Counted from the stretch's first letter, positions 32,468 to 42,300 are shown. The stretch: DNA of 64,000 nucleotides from an uncultured Bacteroidales bacterium (GCA_910585445.1 CAJUEK010000007.1:1-64000); one strand, 5' to 3'. The notes: a model not told the origin generated them from the sequence alone. Numbers and translations are program-made.

Positions 32468-35400
32468 TCATTCCCCGCGGAAATAGCTTACTGCATTGTC
32501 AAAGAGCGGCTGCTCAATACCCTCATCCATGATGTTCTTGAAGAGGTTGCCTTCAAAGCGCTCCGTGTGGCCCATCTTTCCGAGAATCTGCCCGTTGCGG
32601 CTTATGATTCCCTCGATTGCATAATAAGAACCGTTAGGATTGTAAGGAGACTCCATAGTAGGTTCTTCCTCAAGAGGATCAACATACTGGAAAGCCACCT
32701 GTCCGTTTGCGAAAAGTTCCTTTGCAAGAGACTCGTTCACAACGAATTTGCCTTCTCCGTGGCTGACCGCTATCGTATGCAGGTCACCGATTGCAAAGCC
32801 TTTGAGCCAAGGTGAATTTGCAGTTGCAACCCTCGTTGTCACCATCTGTGAGATATGACGGTTGATATCATTGCGGAAAAGCGTCGGGCTGTCCTTGGTC
32901 ACCTGTCCAAGACGTCCGTAAGGCAGGAGTCCTGACTTGACGAGGGCCTGGAATCCGTTGCAGATTCCCAAGATAAGTCCTCCCCTGTCTATCAGGGCAT
33001 GCACCGCATCGGCTATATCCTTATTGTTCAGCACATTCGCAATGAATTTGCCGCTTCCGTCAGGCTCGTCTCCGGCAGAGAATCCGCCGCTGAGCATAAG
33101 CACATGACACTCGTCTATGTTCTGCTTCATCTGTGCGATTGAGCGGAATATGTCATCCTCCGTAAGATTGCAGAAAACGCTCATGCGAACCTGCGCACCT
33201 GCATTTCTCCAAGCCTTTGCGGAATCATAGTCACAGTTGGTTCCAGGGAACACCGGTATATATACCACCGGCTTCTCAACAGGCTCGCCCTTATATTTCA
33301 GATCAGCCCTCTTTACCTTAAGCGGCTTAACTCCCTCCATTCCTGAAGGCATGAGCTTCTGGTGATAAGCTTCTGCTGTAGCAGGATAGACCTGTGAATA
33401 GCGAAGCCCGTTGACTTCCATAAGGTCGAATATGTCGAGTTTCTTGCCGTTGAGTACGATTTCGCTCTCCTCACCGTCCGTCACTTCTCCGATAAGCTCA
33501 GCATAAGGATAGTCAAGCTCCGTCTCCGACTCCACGAGTATAGAGCCGTATCCATAGTCGAAGAGCGTGCTCTCGTCAACATTGGCCTTTATGTCGAGAC
33601 CGTTTCCGAATGACATCTTGCAGAGAGCCTCAGCCAGTCCTCCGAAACCGAGCGCATATGCGGAAACGATGTTTTCCTGCAGTATCTGCTCATGGACATA
33701 TTTCCAGTTGGCCTGGAGCTGGTCTGTGTCAGGCATATAGTCGGCAAGCGGCGTATGCCTTATGAGGTATATCCTGTTGCCCTCCCACTTGAATTCAGGG
33801 GAAATCACGTTTTCAGCGTCAACAGTAGTGATACCGAATGCCATCAGCATAGGAGGCACGTTTATATTCTCGAAAGTGCCGCTCATGGAATCCTTTCCTC
33901 CGATTGAAGGAAGTCCTAAGGCAACCTGCATCTTCAATGCTCCCAGAAGGGCGCTGACAGGCTTTCCCCATGATTTTGAGCCGGTCATCCTCTCAAAATA
34001 TTCCTGATATGAGAAACGCATCTTCTCGTATGAACCGCCGGCAGCAACAACCTTTGAGCATGCCTCAACCACAGCATATGCAGCACCATGGTAAGGGCTC
34101 CAGCTTGCAATGAACGGATTGTATCCGAATGCCATCATGCTCGCGGTGTCGGTATATCCGTCAGTCGGAAGCTTCTGCACGGACACCTGGGTCTCGGTTG
34201 ACTGCAGGCAGCCTCCGAACGGCATGAGTACCGTAGAACGTCCTATAGTTGAGTCGAACATCTCTATGAGGCCTTTCTGCGAAGCCACATTAGGATCCTT
34301 GAGATTGTTGCAGATTTTCTCCTTGAGAGTTTCACCTTCCACTTCGCGGCGGAAAGGATTCTTCTGCTCGACAGCTCCCACAACAGCCTTCGAATAGTGC
34401 TTTGCACCTGCGCTGTCGATAAATTCACGTGAAAGGTCAACGACCAGCTTGCCAGCATTGTACATGCGCATACGTCCGAGGTCTGTGACATCAGCCACAT
34501 GTGTAACCTCCACATTCTCGCTTGCGCAATACTCCATGAAGGCCTCCTTGTCCTTGGACTCAACGACAACGGACATGCGCTCCTGCGACTCGCTGATTGC
34601 AAGCTCTGTCGAATTGAGGCCGCTGTATTTCACAGGAACCCTGTCAAGATATATGTCAAGACCGTCGGTAAGTTCTCCGATGGCCACGCTGACTCCTCCG
34701 GCGCCGAAGTCATTGGACTTCTTTATGAGCTTCGTTACCTCCGGACGGCGGAAAAGCCTCTGCAATTTCCTCTCCTCAGGAGCATTTCCTTTCTGCACCT
34801 CGCTGCCGCATGTCTCAAGCGAAGCCTCAGTGTGCTCTTTAGATGAGCCGGTCGCTCCGCCGACACCGTCACGTCCTGTACGGCCGCCAAGAAGCAGCAC
34901 GACATCTCCCGGAGCAGGGCTTTCACGGCGCACGTTCTCCGCCTTCACAGCACCTACGACCGCACCGACCTCAAGCCTCTTGGCAACATACCCGTCATGA
35001 TATACCTCACGGACATGCGTGGTGGCAAGTCCGATCTGATTTCCGTAGCTTGAATATCCGTGCGCAGCCTTGCGGCTGATTATGCTCTGCGGAAGCTTTC
35101 CCGGGATAGTGTCCGCAACGCTCTGGCAGATGTCGCCGGCACCGGTAACCCTCATAGCCTGATAAACATAAGAACGTCCAGAGAGAGGGTCACGTATTGC
35201 GCCTCCGAGACATGTCGCGGCACCTCCGAAAGGTTCTATTTCAGTAGGGTGGTTATGCGTCTCATTCTTGAACTGGAGCAGCCATTTCTCAGTTGACATG
35301 CTTCCCTCATCGTCAACAATGTCCACATCCACATATATGCTGCATGCGTTGTTCTCTTCGCTGACCTCCATGTCGTCAAGCAGTCCCTTCGACTTGAGGT

Positions 35401-36229
35401 AGCGTGCGCCCACAATGGCCATATCCATGAGGTTCAGGCCCTTGTTTTCGCGTCCCAGTTCCTTGCGTATCTTCATGTAGAGGTTCAGCGTGCCCTCGAT
35501 TTCTCCCTTGATGAACGAGTCCTCAACCTGTATGTCCTCAAGCTCAGTGGTGAAAGTAGTATGACGGCAATGGTCGCTCCAGTATGTATCAAGGATGCGC
35601 AGCTCCGTCTCGAACGGGTCACGTCCCTCCGACCTGAAATATTTCACGACCTCGCGCAGGTCATCGGCATTCATGGCCAGCCCCATCTTGCGGCAATAAC
35701 CGGCAAGTTCCTCCTCCGGAAGTTCGCGAAGGCCCTCAAGCACAGGAACCGGGGCAACCTCAGGCTGCTCAGTGCCTACAAGCTTCGAAAGGTCCTTCTC
35801 ACGGGACTCCACGGTATTGATGTAATAATGCCTGATTTTGGCAACGACCTCATCAGAAGTGTCCCCAGGCAGGATTATGAGCCTTGAGCTCTTGATTCCG
35901 ACCTTTGCGGAAGGATCTATGAGCCTCACGCAATCGACGGCTGATGCCGCCCTCTGGTCAAACTGCCCAGGAAGATACTCCACGGCAATGTATTTTGTGC
36001 CCGTAAGGTCACATGTGTCAGTAACGCTGTCTGTGACAATCTCCCCGAACACGCTGTAGCGGCTCTTTTCGAGAAGTTCTCCGGTGAAACCGAAAAGGTC
36101 ATAGACATTCAGGTACCTCAGGGACGGCAGGTCAAGCTGCAAGTTTTCGTTCAGCTCCCCAAGGAGACTGCGCGCCTCGACCTGAAACTCAGGGTACTTT
36201 TCAACGTAAATGCGATAATTCTGATTCAT
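32468..36229 (-). CDS. purL: FGAM synthase, long form
   Basis: A 1253-residue single-chain phosphoribosylformylglycinamidine synthase. It converts FGAR, ATP and glutamine to FGAM. The N-terminal PurS-like part is followed by two AIR-synthetase-like halves (LDTYWSDHCRHTTF, FKNETHNHPTEIEPFGGAAT, GGKDSMSG). The C-terminal glutaminase has GICNGFQALVKSG with the nucleophile Cys and HGEGKF with the His. The long form is usual for Bacteroidota and Gammaproteobacteria, while Bacillus uses three subunits. The ATG at 36229 (MNQNYRIYVEKYP) is preferred over one 13 codons earlier. It lies 83 bp behind purE. Confidence 0.97.
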   Translation of the reverse strand: MNQNYRIYVEKYPEFQVEARSLLGELNENLQLDLPSLRYLNVYDLFGFTGELLEKSRYSVFGEIVTDSVTDTCDLTGTKYIAVEYLPGQFDQRAASAVDCVRLIDPSAKVGIKSSRLIILPGDTSDEVVAKIRHYYINTVESREKDLSKLVGTEQPEVAPVPVLEGLRELPEEELAGYCRKMGLAMNADDLREVVKYFRSEGRDPFETELRILDTYWSDHCRHTTFTTELEDIQVEDSFIKGEIEGTLNLYMKIRKELGRENKGLNLMDMAIVGARYLKSKGLLDDMEVSEENNACSIYVDVDIVDDEGSMSTEKWLLQFKNETHNHPTEIEPFGGAATCLGGAIRDPLSGRSYVYQAMRVTGAGDICQSVADTIPGKLPQSIISRKAAHGYSSYGNQIGLATTHVREVYHDGYVAKRLEVGAVVGAVKAENVRRESPAPGDVVLLLGGRTGRDGVGGATGSSKEHTEASLETCGSEVQKGNAPEERKLQRLFRRPEVTKLIKKSNDFGAGGVSVAIGELTDGLDIYLDRVPVKYSGLNSTELAISESQERMSVVVESKDKEAFMEYCASENVEVTHVADVTDLGRMRMYNAGKLVVDLSREFIDSAGAKHYSKAVVGAVEQKNPFRREVEGETLKEKICNNLKDPNVASQKGLIEMFDSTIGRSTVLMPFGGCLQSTETQVSVQKLPTDGYTDTASMMAFGYNPFIASWSPYHGAAYAVVEACSKVVAAGGSYEKMRFSYQEYFERMTGSKSWGKPVSALLGALKMQVALGLPSIGGKDSMSGTFENINVPPMLMAFGITTVDAENVISPEFKWEGNRIYLIRHTPLADYMPDTDQLQANWKYVHEQILQENIVSAYALGFGGLAEALCKMSFGNGLDIKANVDESTLFDYGYGSILVESETELDYPYAELIGEVTDGEESEIVLNGKKLDIFDLMEVNGLRYSQVYPATAEAYHQKLMPSGMEGVKPLKVKRADLKYKGEPVEKPVVYIPVFPGTNCDYDSAKAWRNAGAQVRMSVFCNLTEDDIFRSIAQMKQNIDECHVLMLSGGFSAGDEPDGSGKFIANVLNNKDIADAVHALIDRGGLILGICNGFQALVKSGLLPYGRLGQVTKDSPTLFRNDINRHISQMVTTRVATANSPWLKGFAIGDLHTIAVSHGEGKFVVNESLAKELFANGQVAFQYVDPLEEEPTMESPYNPNGSYYAIEGIISRNGQILGKMGHTERFEGNLFKNIMDEGIEQPLFDNAVSYFRGE

Positions 36230-36312
36230 AACTAAAAAAGAAAAGGGTGGAATGCCTTTCCGGCCCACAGGGCCGGATGCACGCCACCTTGCTATTTGTC
36301 ATTGTAATTCAT

Positions 36313-36780
36313 TCAGATAGTAGCCTCAAGAACTTTCTGTGTCTGTTCCTTCCTGAACTCCTGAAGCCTCTGGGCAAGTGCGGAATCAGTCAGCGCAAGT
36401 ATCTGCGCCGCAAAAAGGCCCGCATTCTTGGAGCCGTTTATAGCCATTGTGGCCACCGGTATCCCGCCCGGCATCTGCACGATGGAAAGGAGGGAATCCA
36501 TGCCCCCGAGGGCCTTGGTCTGGATAGGGACACCTATCACCGGCACCGTTGTCATTCCGGCAACGACTCCGGCCACATGGGCCGCTCCGCCTGCACCGGC
36601 AATGATGACGCCGATTCCACGCTCCCTTGCCGACTTGGCATATTCGAACATGAGGTCAGGAGTCCTGTGGGCGCTTATCACCCTTTTTTCATACTCAATC
36701 CCGAGATCCTCAAGAACTTTCACGGCCTGCGACATTATCTCATAGTCGCTGGTCGAACCCATAATGACAGATACCTTCAT
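36313..36780 (-). CDS. purE: N5-CAIR mutase
   Basis: A 155-residue PurE class I. It rearranges N5-carboxyaminoimidazole ribonucleotide to CAIR. Motifs are SVIMGSTSDYEIM at the start, RVISAHRTPDLMFEYA and GAGGAAHVAGVVAGMTTVPVIGVPI. Class I normally needs PurK, which is not in the window. It is the first gene of the leftward purE-purL-purF-BASS run, with a good promoter 67 bp upstream. Confidence 0.96.
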   Translation of the reverse strand: MKVSVIMGSTSDYEIMSQAVKVLEDLGIEYEKRVISAHRTPDLMFEYAKSARERGIGVIIAGAGGAAHVAGVVAGMTTVPVIGVPIQTKALGGMDSLLSIVQMPGGIPVATMAINGSKNAGLFAAQILALTDSALAQRLQEFRKEQTQKVLEATI

Positions 36781-36846
36781 ATATTATTTCGTTAAGCGTT
36801 TCCAAGTCCGCGGCACCTCCTCATACACCCCACAAAAACCGAGGGG

Positions 36847-36876
36847 CAAAGATAGTCAAAAAAAAGGTAGCGGACA
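36847..36876 (-). promoter_or_regulatory. Promoter of the purE operon
   Basis: Leftward: TTG (36874-36876), 19 bases, TATCTTTG (36847-36854). The leader is about 60 nt. No operator is obvious. Confidence 0.6.
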
Positions 36877-36927
36877 ACTGCATGAAGCAACATCACGGGC
36901 GAAAAAATACGCGGCATCCCGGACAGC

Positions 36928-37155
36928 CTAAGGATTCATCAGGTCCGTATTGACAAAACCGTTGATGTCGTTTATCACCTCAATGGCGGCCAGGGCCTTT
37001 TTTACTACCTCTTCACTTGCTCCTGGTGTCCGGGCCGCCTGCATGAGAGCATTTATGGCATCTCCGAAACGCGACTCCCTCATATGGGAAAGGCCGAGGT
37101 CAAGCCACTCTGCGGCTGCCCCGGCCTTTTCTTTGCCGTCTAAAACAATGGACAT
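36928..37155 (-). CDS. Short helical (TPR-like) protein after rnfA
   Basis: A 75-residue protein, 1 bp after the rnfA stop. The sequence AAAEWLDLGLSHMRESRFGDAINALMQAA resembles a single tetratricopeptide-type helix pair, followed by ASEEVVKKALAAIEVIND. A longer open frame reaches 37326 inside rnfA, but only this part looks like protein. It would be the last gene of the rnf run. A role with Rnf is suggested by position only. Confidence 0.6.
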   Translation of the reverse strand: MSIVLDGKEKAGAAAEWLDLGLSHMRESRFGDAINALMQAARTPGASEEVVKKALAAIEVINDINGFVNTDLMNP

Positions 37156-37156
37156 G

Positions 37157-37756
37157 CTAAACCAGTCCGGAGAATCCCATGAAGGCCATCGCAAGGATGC
37201 TTGCCGTGACAAGAGCGATAGGAATGCCCTTGAAAGCCTTCGGAACATTGTTGAGCGAAAGCTGCTCACGGAGTCCGGCGAACAATACCATTGCAAGACC
37301 GAAGCCCAGTGACGTTGCGAACGCATATACCACGGCCTCTCCGAGATTGAACATCCCGTCCGCAGCTGCTGCGAAAGGAGAAGACTTCTGCACTACAGTC
37401 AGCGCAACTCCGAGAACCGCACAGTTGGTGGTGATGAGCGGAAGGAAGATTCCCAGTGCCGAATAAAGCGCAGGGCTGATTTTCTTGAGCACGATTTCCA
37501 CCATCTGGACAAGTGCGGCGATGACCAGGATGAACGATATAGTCTGAAGGAACTCCAGATTGAAGTTCACAAGGAGCATGTTGAGCAGATATGTCACGAC
37601 AGTGGCCAATGTAATGACGAAACATACCGCCATTGACATTCCGGCAGCCGTGCTGAGCTTGTTTGACACTCCGAGGAACGGGCAGATTCCGAGGAACTGC
37701 GACAGCAGGATATTGTTTACGAATACTGCTGAAATTATAATCAATATGAATTCCAT
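37157..37756 (-). CDS. rnfA: Rnf complex subunit A
   Basis: A 199-residue membrane protein with six hydrophobic segments. RnfA and RnfE are related, inverted partners in the membrane core of the Rnf complex, which couples ferredoxin oxidation and NAD+ reduction to ion export. Family marks are NNILLSQFLGICPFLG (about residues 14-29, with the Cys near the proposed membrane iron-sulfur site) and PLITTNCAVLGVAL. Its start lies 2 bp from the end of rnfE. It is sixth in the order rnfB, C, D, G, E, A. Confidence 0.95.
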   Translation of the reverse strand: MEFILIIISAVFVNNILLSQFLGICPFLGVSNKLSTAAGMSMAVCFVITLATVVTYLLNMLLVNFNLEFLQTISFILVIAALVQMVEIVLKKISPALYSALGIFLPLITTNCAVLGVALTVVQKSSPFAAAADGMFNLGEAVVYAFATSLGFGLAMVLFAGLREQLSLNNVPKAFKGIPIALVTASILAMAFMGFSGLV

Positions 37757-37758
37757 GG

Positions 37759-38349
37759 CTACTCTGCTTTTTTAGATGTCAGTTTTCTGAATATCACGAT
37801 AAGATAGCCGAGCGCAAGGAAGGCTCCCGGCGCAAGCACAAAGGCAAGGATGCCGTCGCTTCCGGCGAATTTCCAGTCAAAGATCGAAAGATTTCCGAGT
37901 ATCTCACGCACAAGGCCGAGCACGGTCAGCGACACGGTGAAGCCGAGTCCGATTCCAAGGCCGTCAAGAGCGGAGTCAATGACATTGTTCTTGTTTGCGA
38001 AAGCCTCGGCACGTCCGAGAACGATGCAGTTCACCACGATAAGCGGGATGAAAAGTCCGAGAGTCTCGTAAACGTCAGGCACATAAGCCTTCATCACAAG
38101 CTCCAGCACTGTAACGAACGTGGCTATCACGACGATATACGACGGGATGCGCACCTTGTCCGGAACATATGGGGCAATCAGGGAGATTGCCATGTTAGAA
38201 AGCACGAGTACGAACATTGTAGCAAGTCCCATGCTCATACCGTTGATGGCTGATGTAGTCGTGGCCAGCGTCGGACACATTCCGAGAAGGAGGACAAAAG
38301 TCGGGTTCTCCTTTATAAGGCCTTTCGTTATAAGTTGAAATTTTCCCAT
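37759..38349 (-). CDS. rnfE: Rnf complex subunit E
   Basis: A 196-residue membrane protein, the RnfA-related partner. Marks are LLGMCPTLATTTSAINGMSMG near the N terminus and PLIVVNCIVLGRAEAFA in the middle. Both conserved Cys regions, matching those of RnfA, are present. It is an integral subunit with six segments. The ATG at 38349 (MGKFQLITKG) overlaps nothing conserved of rnfG beyond its tail, since rnfG ends at 38364; an ATG six codons earlier would overlap it. Confidence 0.94.
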   Translation of the reverse strand: MGKFQLITKGLIKENPTFVLLLGMCPTLATTTSAINGMSMGLATMFVLVLSNMAISLIAPYVPDKVRIPSYIVVIATFVTVLELVMKAYVPDVYETLGLFIPLIVVNCIVLGRAEAFANKNNVIDSALDGLGIGLGFTVSLTVLGLVREILGNLSIFDWKFAGSDGILAFVLAPGAFLALGYLIVIFRKLTSKKAE

Positions 38350-38363
38350 TTCAGTTCCTCCTG

Positions 38364-39020
38364 TCATTTTGTTTCATTGATACAGCATTCCTCAGCACCG
38401 CTTTCAGAGCAGCCGCCGGCACATGCGCAGTCACCTTCTTCAGAAAGAGGCATCGGAGTCTGTCCTATGGCATTGAAAACCCGGACTGCAAGAGCAAGGC
38501 CTGCGGCATATGCCCTTGAAGTGATTGTAGAAGCGGTAATGGCATCCACATCACCTCCGTCTTTCTTTACGGCAAGAGTTTTCTCAGACGGGTCAAAGCC
38601 CTTGAACTGGTCTGCGAACTTAGGCTCCTTGCACTTGGCTCCAAGTCCCGGAGTCTCAGCCTGCGAGAGAACCTTCGTATTCCAGATGACGCCGTTCCTG
38701 TCAAATCCGACCTTTATGAGAATCGGCCCGCCGAATCCGTCAGAAGCCACATTGAGGGCACAGCCAACGACTTCACCAGACTCGTCATATGCGAGATTAT
38801 AGACATAGGTCTTGCCGTCAAGCTCCACAGTCCTGTCTTCTTCAATTACGGCAGCCGCATCCGGAAGCACCTCCTTGATGGCAGTGCTGTTCTTCAGGGC
38901 TGAAGCTTTGTCGATAGGCTCCTTGGTCAAGGCATACATGCCTCCAAGCACAGAGGAGCACACAAGGCAGATTGCCATAAGGCATACCGCCATATTCATG
39001 AATGATGATTTTACTGCCAT
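38364..39020 (-). CDS. rnfG: Rnf complex subunit G (covalent FMN)
   Basis: A 218-residue protein with one N-terminal membrane segment (MAVCLMAICLVCSSVLGGMYAL) and an FMN-binding domain outside. The flavin-attachment Thr is in ITASTITSRA (about residue 176). It passes electrons between membrane subunits. The C-terminal 20 residues are unusual: CACAGGCSESGAEECC carries six Cys, not a known part of RnfG. It may bind a metal or form disulfides. It starts 3 bp before the end of rnfD's stop region and is tightly linked. Confidence 0.93.
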   Translation of the reverse strand: MAVKSSFMNMAVCLMAICLVCSSVLGGMYALTKEPIDKASALKNSTAIKEVLPDAAAVIEEDRTVELDGKTYVYNLAYDESGEVVGCALNVASDGFGGPILIKVGFDRNGVIWNTKVLSQAETPGLGAKCKEPKFADQFKGFDPSEKTLAVKKDGGDVDAITASTITSRAYAAGLALAVRVFNAIGQTPMPLSEEGDCACAGGCSESGAEECCINETK

Positions 39021-39023
39021 AGC

Positions 39024-39989
39024 CTATGCCCTCCCGTATTTTCTTGAATGGCACCACTTGTTGATGAGCGGAACCGTAGAGTTCATTATGAGAATAGCGA
39101 ATGACACTCCCTCCGGATATGCTCCGAAATACCTGATGAGCATGGTAAGCACACCTATCCCGACTCCGAAGATAACTCCTCCGAGATTGCTCATAGGAGA
39201 TGTGACATAGTCTGTAGCCATGAATACTGAACCCAGCAGGAGACCTCCGGTGAGAAGGTTGAAGAGAGGGTCTGTATATTCAGCAGGATTCACCGCCCAG
39301 AATATTCCGGAGAATATAGCCACGGTGGCAAGGATTGAAAGCGTGATGTAAGGCTTGATTACCCTGCGCACAAGCAGATACACGAAACCTGCAAGGATGG
39401 CAAGCGCGGAAAGCTCTCCGGCAGAACCGCCTATGTTATGGAAAAGCATATCAAGGTAGTCCAGGTCAGCTACAGCACTGATTCCTCCCTCTTTCACCAT
39501 TCCGAGAGGAGTGGCTCCCGTCATAGCGTCAAGACCGTTCCCGATGAATCCCTGCGGCCTTGTCCAATCGGTCATATAGGTAGGGAAAGATATCAGAAGG
39601 AACACACGTCCTGCGATGGCAGGGTTGAAAAGATTCTGTCCGATGCCTCCGAAAGTCATTTTTGCGACTCCGATTGCGACGATTGCTCCGATAAGCACCA
39701 CCCACCATGGGGTCGTGGCCGGAAGATTGAGCGCAAGAAGCACACCGGTAACGGCTGCCGACCAGTCCCCTACGGTGCATGGCCTCTTGAGCAGATATTT
39801 CGTAATGAGGTACTCGAGCAGCACGCATGAAGCCACGCTCACCCCGAGGATGAGCAGCTCCGACCATCCGTAGAAAAGTACGGACACGGCCACTGCCGGC
39901 AACATTGCAATCACCACGTCACGCATCAGGGACGTCGTAGATGTCTTTGCGTGAAGATGCGGTGAAGGTGAAACCAAAAGTTTATCCAT
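39024..39989 (-). CDS. rnfD: Rnf complex subunit D (covalent FMN)
   Basis: A 321-residue membrane protein, full length, with about nine hydrophobic segments. The covalent FMN site is the Thr in DAMTGATPLGMV (about residue 180). The N-terminal SPHLHAKTSTTSLM is typical. Together with RnfA, E and G it forms the membrane part of the ion-pumping complex. Na+ against H+ as coupling ion cannot be told from the sequence. Confidence 0.95.
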   Translation of the reverse strand: MDKLLVSPSPHLHAKTSTTSLMRDVVIAMLPAVAVSVLFYGWSELLILGVSVASCVLLEYLITKYLLKRPCTVGDWSAAVTGVLLALNLPATTPWWVVLIGAIVAIGVAKMTFGGIGQNLFNPAIAGRVFLLISFPTYMTDWTRPQGFIGNGLDAMTGATPLGMVKEGGISAVADLDYLDMLFHNIGGSAGELSALAILAGFVYLLVRRVIKPYITLSILATVAIFSGIFWAVNPAEYTDPLFNLLTGGLLLGSVFMATDYVTSPMSNLGGVIFGVGIGVLTMLIRYFGAYPEGVSFAILIMNSTVPLINKWCHSRKYGRA

Positions 39990-40016
39990 CTTGTTGTTCA
40001 GTTGTTAGATTCATTA

Positions 40017-41384
40017 TTATTTTTTCTGGGCGGCCCTTCCCCTGATTATGCGGACCACATCACCCTTGGCAATGCGGATGATATCCAGAAGAGGAATGTT
40101 CGCAGGGCAGCTGTACAGACAGCATCCGCACTCGATGCAGTCCTGTACGGCATTTTCCTCAAGCTCGTCCATCATTCCGTTTCTTGCATATTTGTTCAGA
40201 AGGAACGGCTCGAGTCCCATAGGACATGCGTCCGCACATTTTCCGCAACGGATGCAGGCAGACTCGGCCTGGCGCACCGTCTGTGCTGCAGTGAGGTACA
40301 GGAGCGAAGATGAGCCTTTCACAGTAGCTGCATCCAGATTGGCGATGGCTTTTCCCATCATAGGGCCACCGCTGATTATCTTGGCAGCCTGCTCAGGCAC
40401 TCCTCCCGCATACTCTGCCACATATGAAAGCGGCATTCCGATACGGAATTTGTAGTTATGCTGCATGTCAGCAGGAAGGCAGTCTCCGGTTACCGTAAGC
40501 ACATTGGTGACAAGAGGCATGTTCTTCTGCACCGCCTCATATACCGCAAGCGAAGTGGCGACATTCTGAACGACAGCACCGACATCTATAGGAAGCCCCA
40601 TGGACTTGACCTGACGTCCCATGACTGCGTCAATGAGCTGTTTCTCTCCTCCCTGCGGATATTTTTTCTTGAGAGACATCACTGAAATGCCCTCATAGCC
40701 TTTCGCAGACTTCTGAAGCTCAGCCACAGCCTCGGACATCACCCTTATGGCTTCCGGCTTGTTCTCCTCAATGCCGATTACAGTGCGGCAGCCTCCGAGG
40801 ACATGCTTCATTATCGCTGCTCCGACCACAATCTCGCGGCTTCTCTCGAGCATGATGCGATAATCGGAAGTCAGATACGGCTCGCACTCCGCTCCGTTCA
40901 GGATAAGGCACTCGGCCTTCTTGCCCGGAGGAGGGCAAAGCTTGACATGGGCAGGGAAGGTTGCTCCGCCGAGACCGACCACGCCGTTGAGCTTGATTTT
41001 CTCAAGGATAGCCTTGACGTCTTCCGGAATCTCAGTGACAAGCTTGTCAGAAAGATCGATGCCCTCAGCCCACTCGTCTCCTTCCACGTCTATCTCCACA
41101 TGCACCATGTTGTTTCCGGCAATATCCTTGCGCGGTCCGACAGACTTAACCGTACCGGACACAGAAGAATGCACATATGCAGAAATGAATCCGGCCGGCT
41201 CGGCAATGACCTGTCCGGCCTTCACCTTGTCACCAGCCTTCACAACCGGAACAGCCGGCGCGCCGAGATGCTGCGCCATTGAAATGAACACCTTTGAAGG
41301 AAGAGGAAGCACCTCAATCCTGCAATCTTTGGAAATCTTGCTGTCGGCAGGATGTATTCCGCCTATTGAAAATGTCTTCATCAT
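40017..41384 (-). CDS. rnfC: Rnf complex subunit C
   Basis: A 455-residue peripheral subunit that binds NADH and FMN. The N-terminal GIHPADSKISKDCRI and a biotinyl-lipoyl-like barrel (VVKAGDKVKAGQVIAEP) are followed by the nucleotide domain (LNGAECEPYLTSDYRIM). Two 4Fe-4S clusters are held by CIRCGKCADACPMG and CIECGCCLYSCPANIP. The first 33 codons of the longest frame lie in rnfB and are dropped; the ATG at 41384 (MMKTFSIGG) fits the family. Confidence 0.95.
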   Translation of the reverse strand: MMKTFSIGGIHPADSKISKDCRIEVLPLPSKVFISMAQHLGAPAVPVVKAGDKVKAGQVIAEPAGFISAYVHSSVSGTVKSVGPRKDIAGNNMVHVEIDVEGDEWAEGIDLSDKLVTEIPEDVKAILEKIKLNGVVGLGGATFPAHVKLCPPPGKKAECLILNGAECEPYLTSDYRIMLERSREIVVGAAIMKHVLGGCRTVIGIEENKPEAIRVMSEAVAELQKSAKGYEGISVMSLKKKYPQGGEKQLIDAVMGRQVKSMGLPIDVGAVVQNVATSLAVYEAVQKNMPLVTNVLTVTGDCLPADMQHNYKFRIGMPLSYVAEYAGGVPEQAAKIISGGPMMGKAIANLDAATVKGSSSLLYLTAAQTVRQAESACIRCGKCADACPMGLEPFLLNKYARNGMMDELEENAVQDCIECGCCLYSCPANIPLLDIIRIAKGDVVRIIRGRAAQKK

Positions 41385-41385
41385 T

Positions 41386-42300
41386 CTATTCCTCCTTTGC
41401 TTTAGGTTGGTCCGCAGGCTGGGCTTCCTTTGCCGTAACCGCTGCCTGTACAGGTGCAGCCGAAGCCGCAGGCTTGTTGACAACAGGGAAATTCACCGCA
41501 TGGATTGCCCCTGTAGGACACTCTGCCACACATTTCTTGCAGAGCTTGCATTTGGTGAAATCAATGTAGGCAAGGTTGTTCTCTACCGTGATGGCATCGA
41601 AAGGACAGACTTTCGCGCACTTTCCGCAACCGATGCATGCAGCGGAGCAGGCCTTGCGGGCAACAGCTCCCTTGTCCTTGTTCACGCATGATACGAACAC
41701 TCTCATGTTGCGGCGTCCCTTGTTGCGAAGCTCGATGATGGCTTTCGGACATGCCTTCACGCACGCGCCGCAAGCAGTACATTTCTCCTCGTCAACCACA
41801 GGAAGACCTGTCGCAGGGTCCATTGAGATGGCGCCGAACTGGCATGCGGCAACACAGTCTCCGCAGCCCAGGCAGCCGAATGCACAGCCGGTGTCACCGC
41901 TGTAGAGGGCGGCCTTCACGCGGCATGAATTGTATCCGCCGTACTCATTGGTGCGGGGACGCATCTCACATGTTCCGTTGCAGCGAACCACGGCTACCAT
42001 AGGTTCCTTTGCGGCAACCTCAAGTCCGAGCACAGATGCAACTTTCTGCATAACGTCATTGCCTCCGACAGGGCAGAAATTGTTGTCCAGGTTCGGAGCC
42101 TCAACGCAAGACTGTGCGAATGCACGGCAGCCGGCATGTCCGCAGCCTCCGCAGTTCGCACCAGGCAATACCTTCTCCACCTCGTCGATTCTCGGGTCTT
42201 CCTCCACCTTGAACTTCTTTGCAACAAGGTAAAGGACCACCGCAAGCACGACTCCAAGGAGCGTGAGGATTGCAATAGTCCAGATAATCGTTTGTGTCAT
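41386..42300 (-). CDS. rnfB: Rnf complex subunit B (polyferredoxin)
   Basis: A 304-residue iron-sulfur protein with one N-terminal membrane segment. It accepts electrons from ferredoxin. The domain after the anchor has CGGCGHAGCRAFAQSC with a further Cys. Then come four ferredoxin-type motifs: CLGCGDCVAACQ, CTACGACVKACP, CIGCGKCAKVCP and CKLCKKCVAECP. The Ala/Pro-rich tail (about 30 residues) is a flexible end. It is the first rnf gene after the rseC-like gene. Confidence 0.95.
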   Translation of the reverse strand: MTQTIIWTIAILTLLGVVLAVVLYLVAKKFKVEEDPRIDEVEKVLPGANCGGCGHAGCRAFAQSCVEAPNLDNNFCPVGGNDVMQKVASVLGLEVAAKEPMVAVVRCNGTCEMRPRTNEYGGYNSCRVKAALYSGDTGCAFGCLGCGDCVAACQFGAISMDPATGLPVVDEEKCTACGACVKACPKAIIELRNKGRRNMRVFVSCVNKDKGAVARKACSAACIGCGKCAKVCPFDAITVENNLAYIDFTKCKLCKKCVAECPTGAIHAVNFPVVNKPAASAAPVQAAVTAKEAQPADQPKAKEE

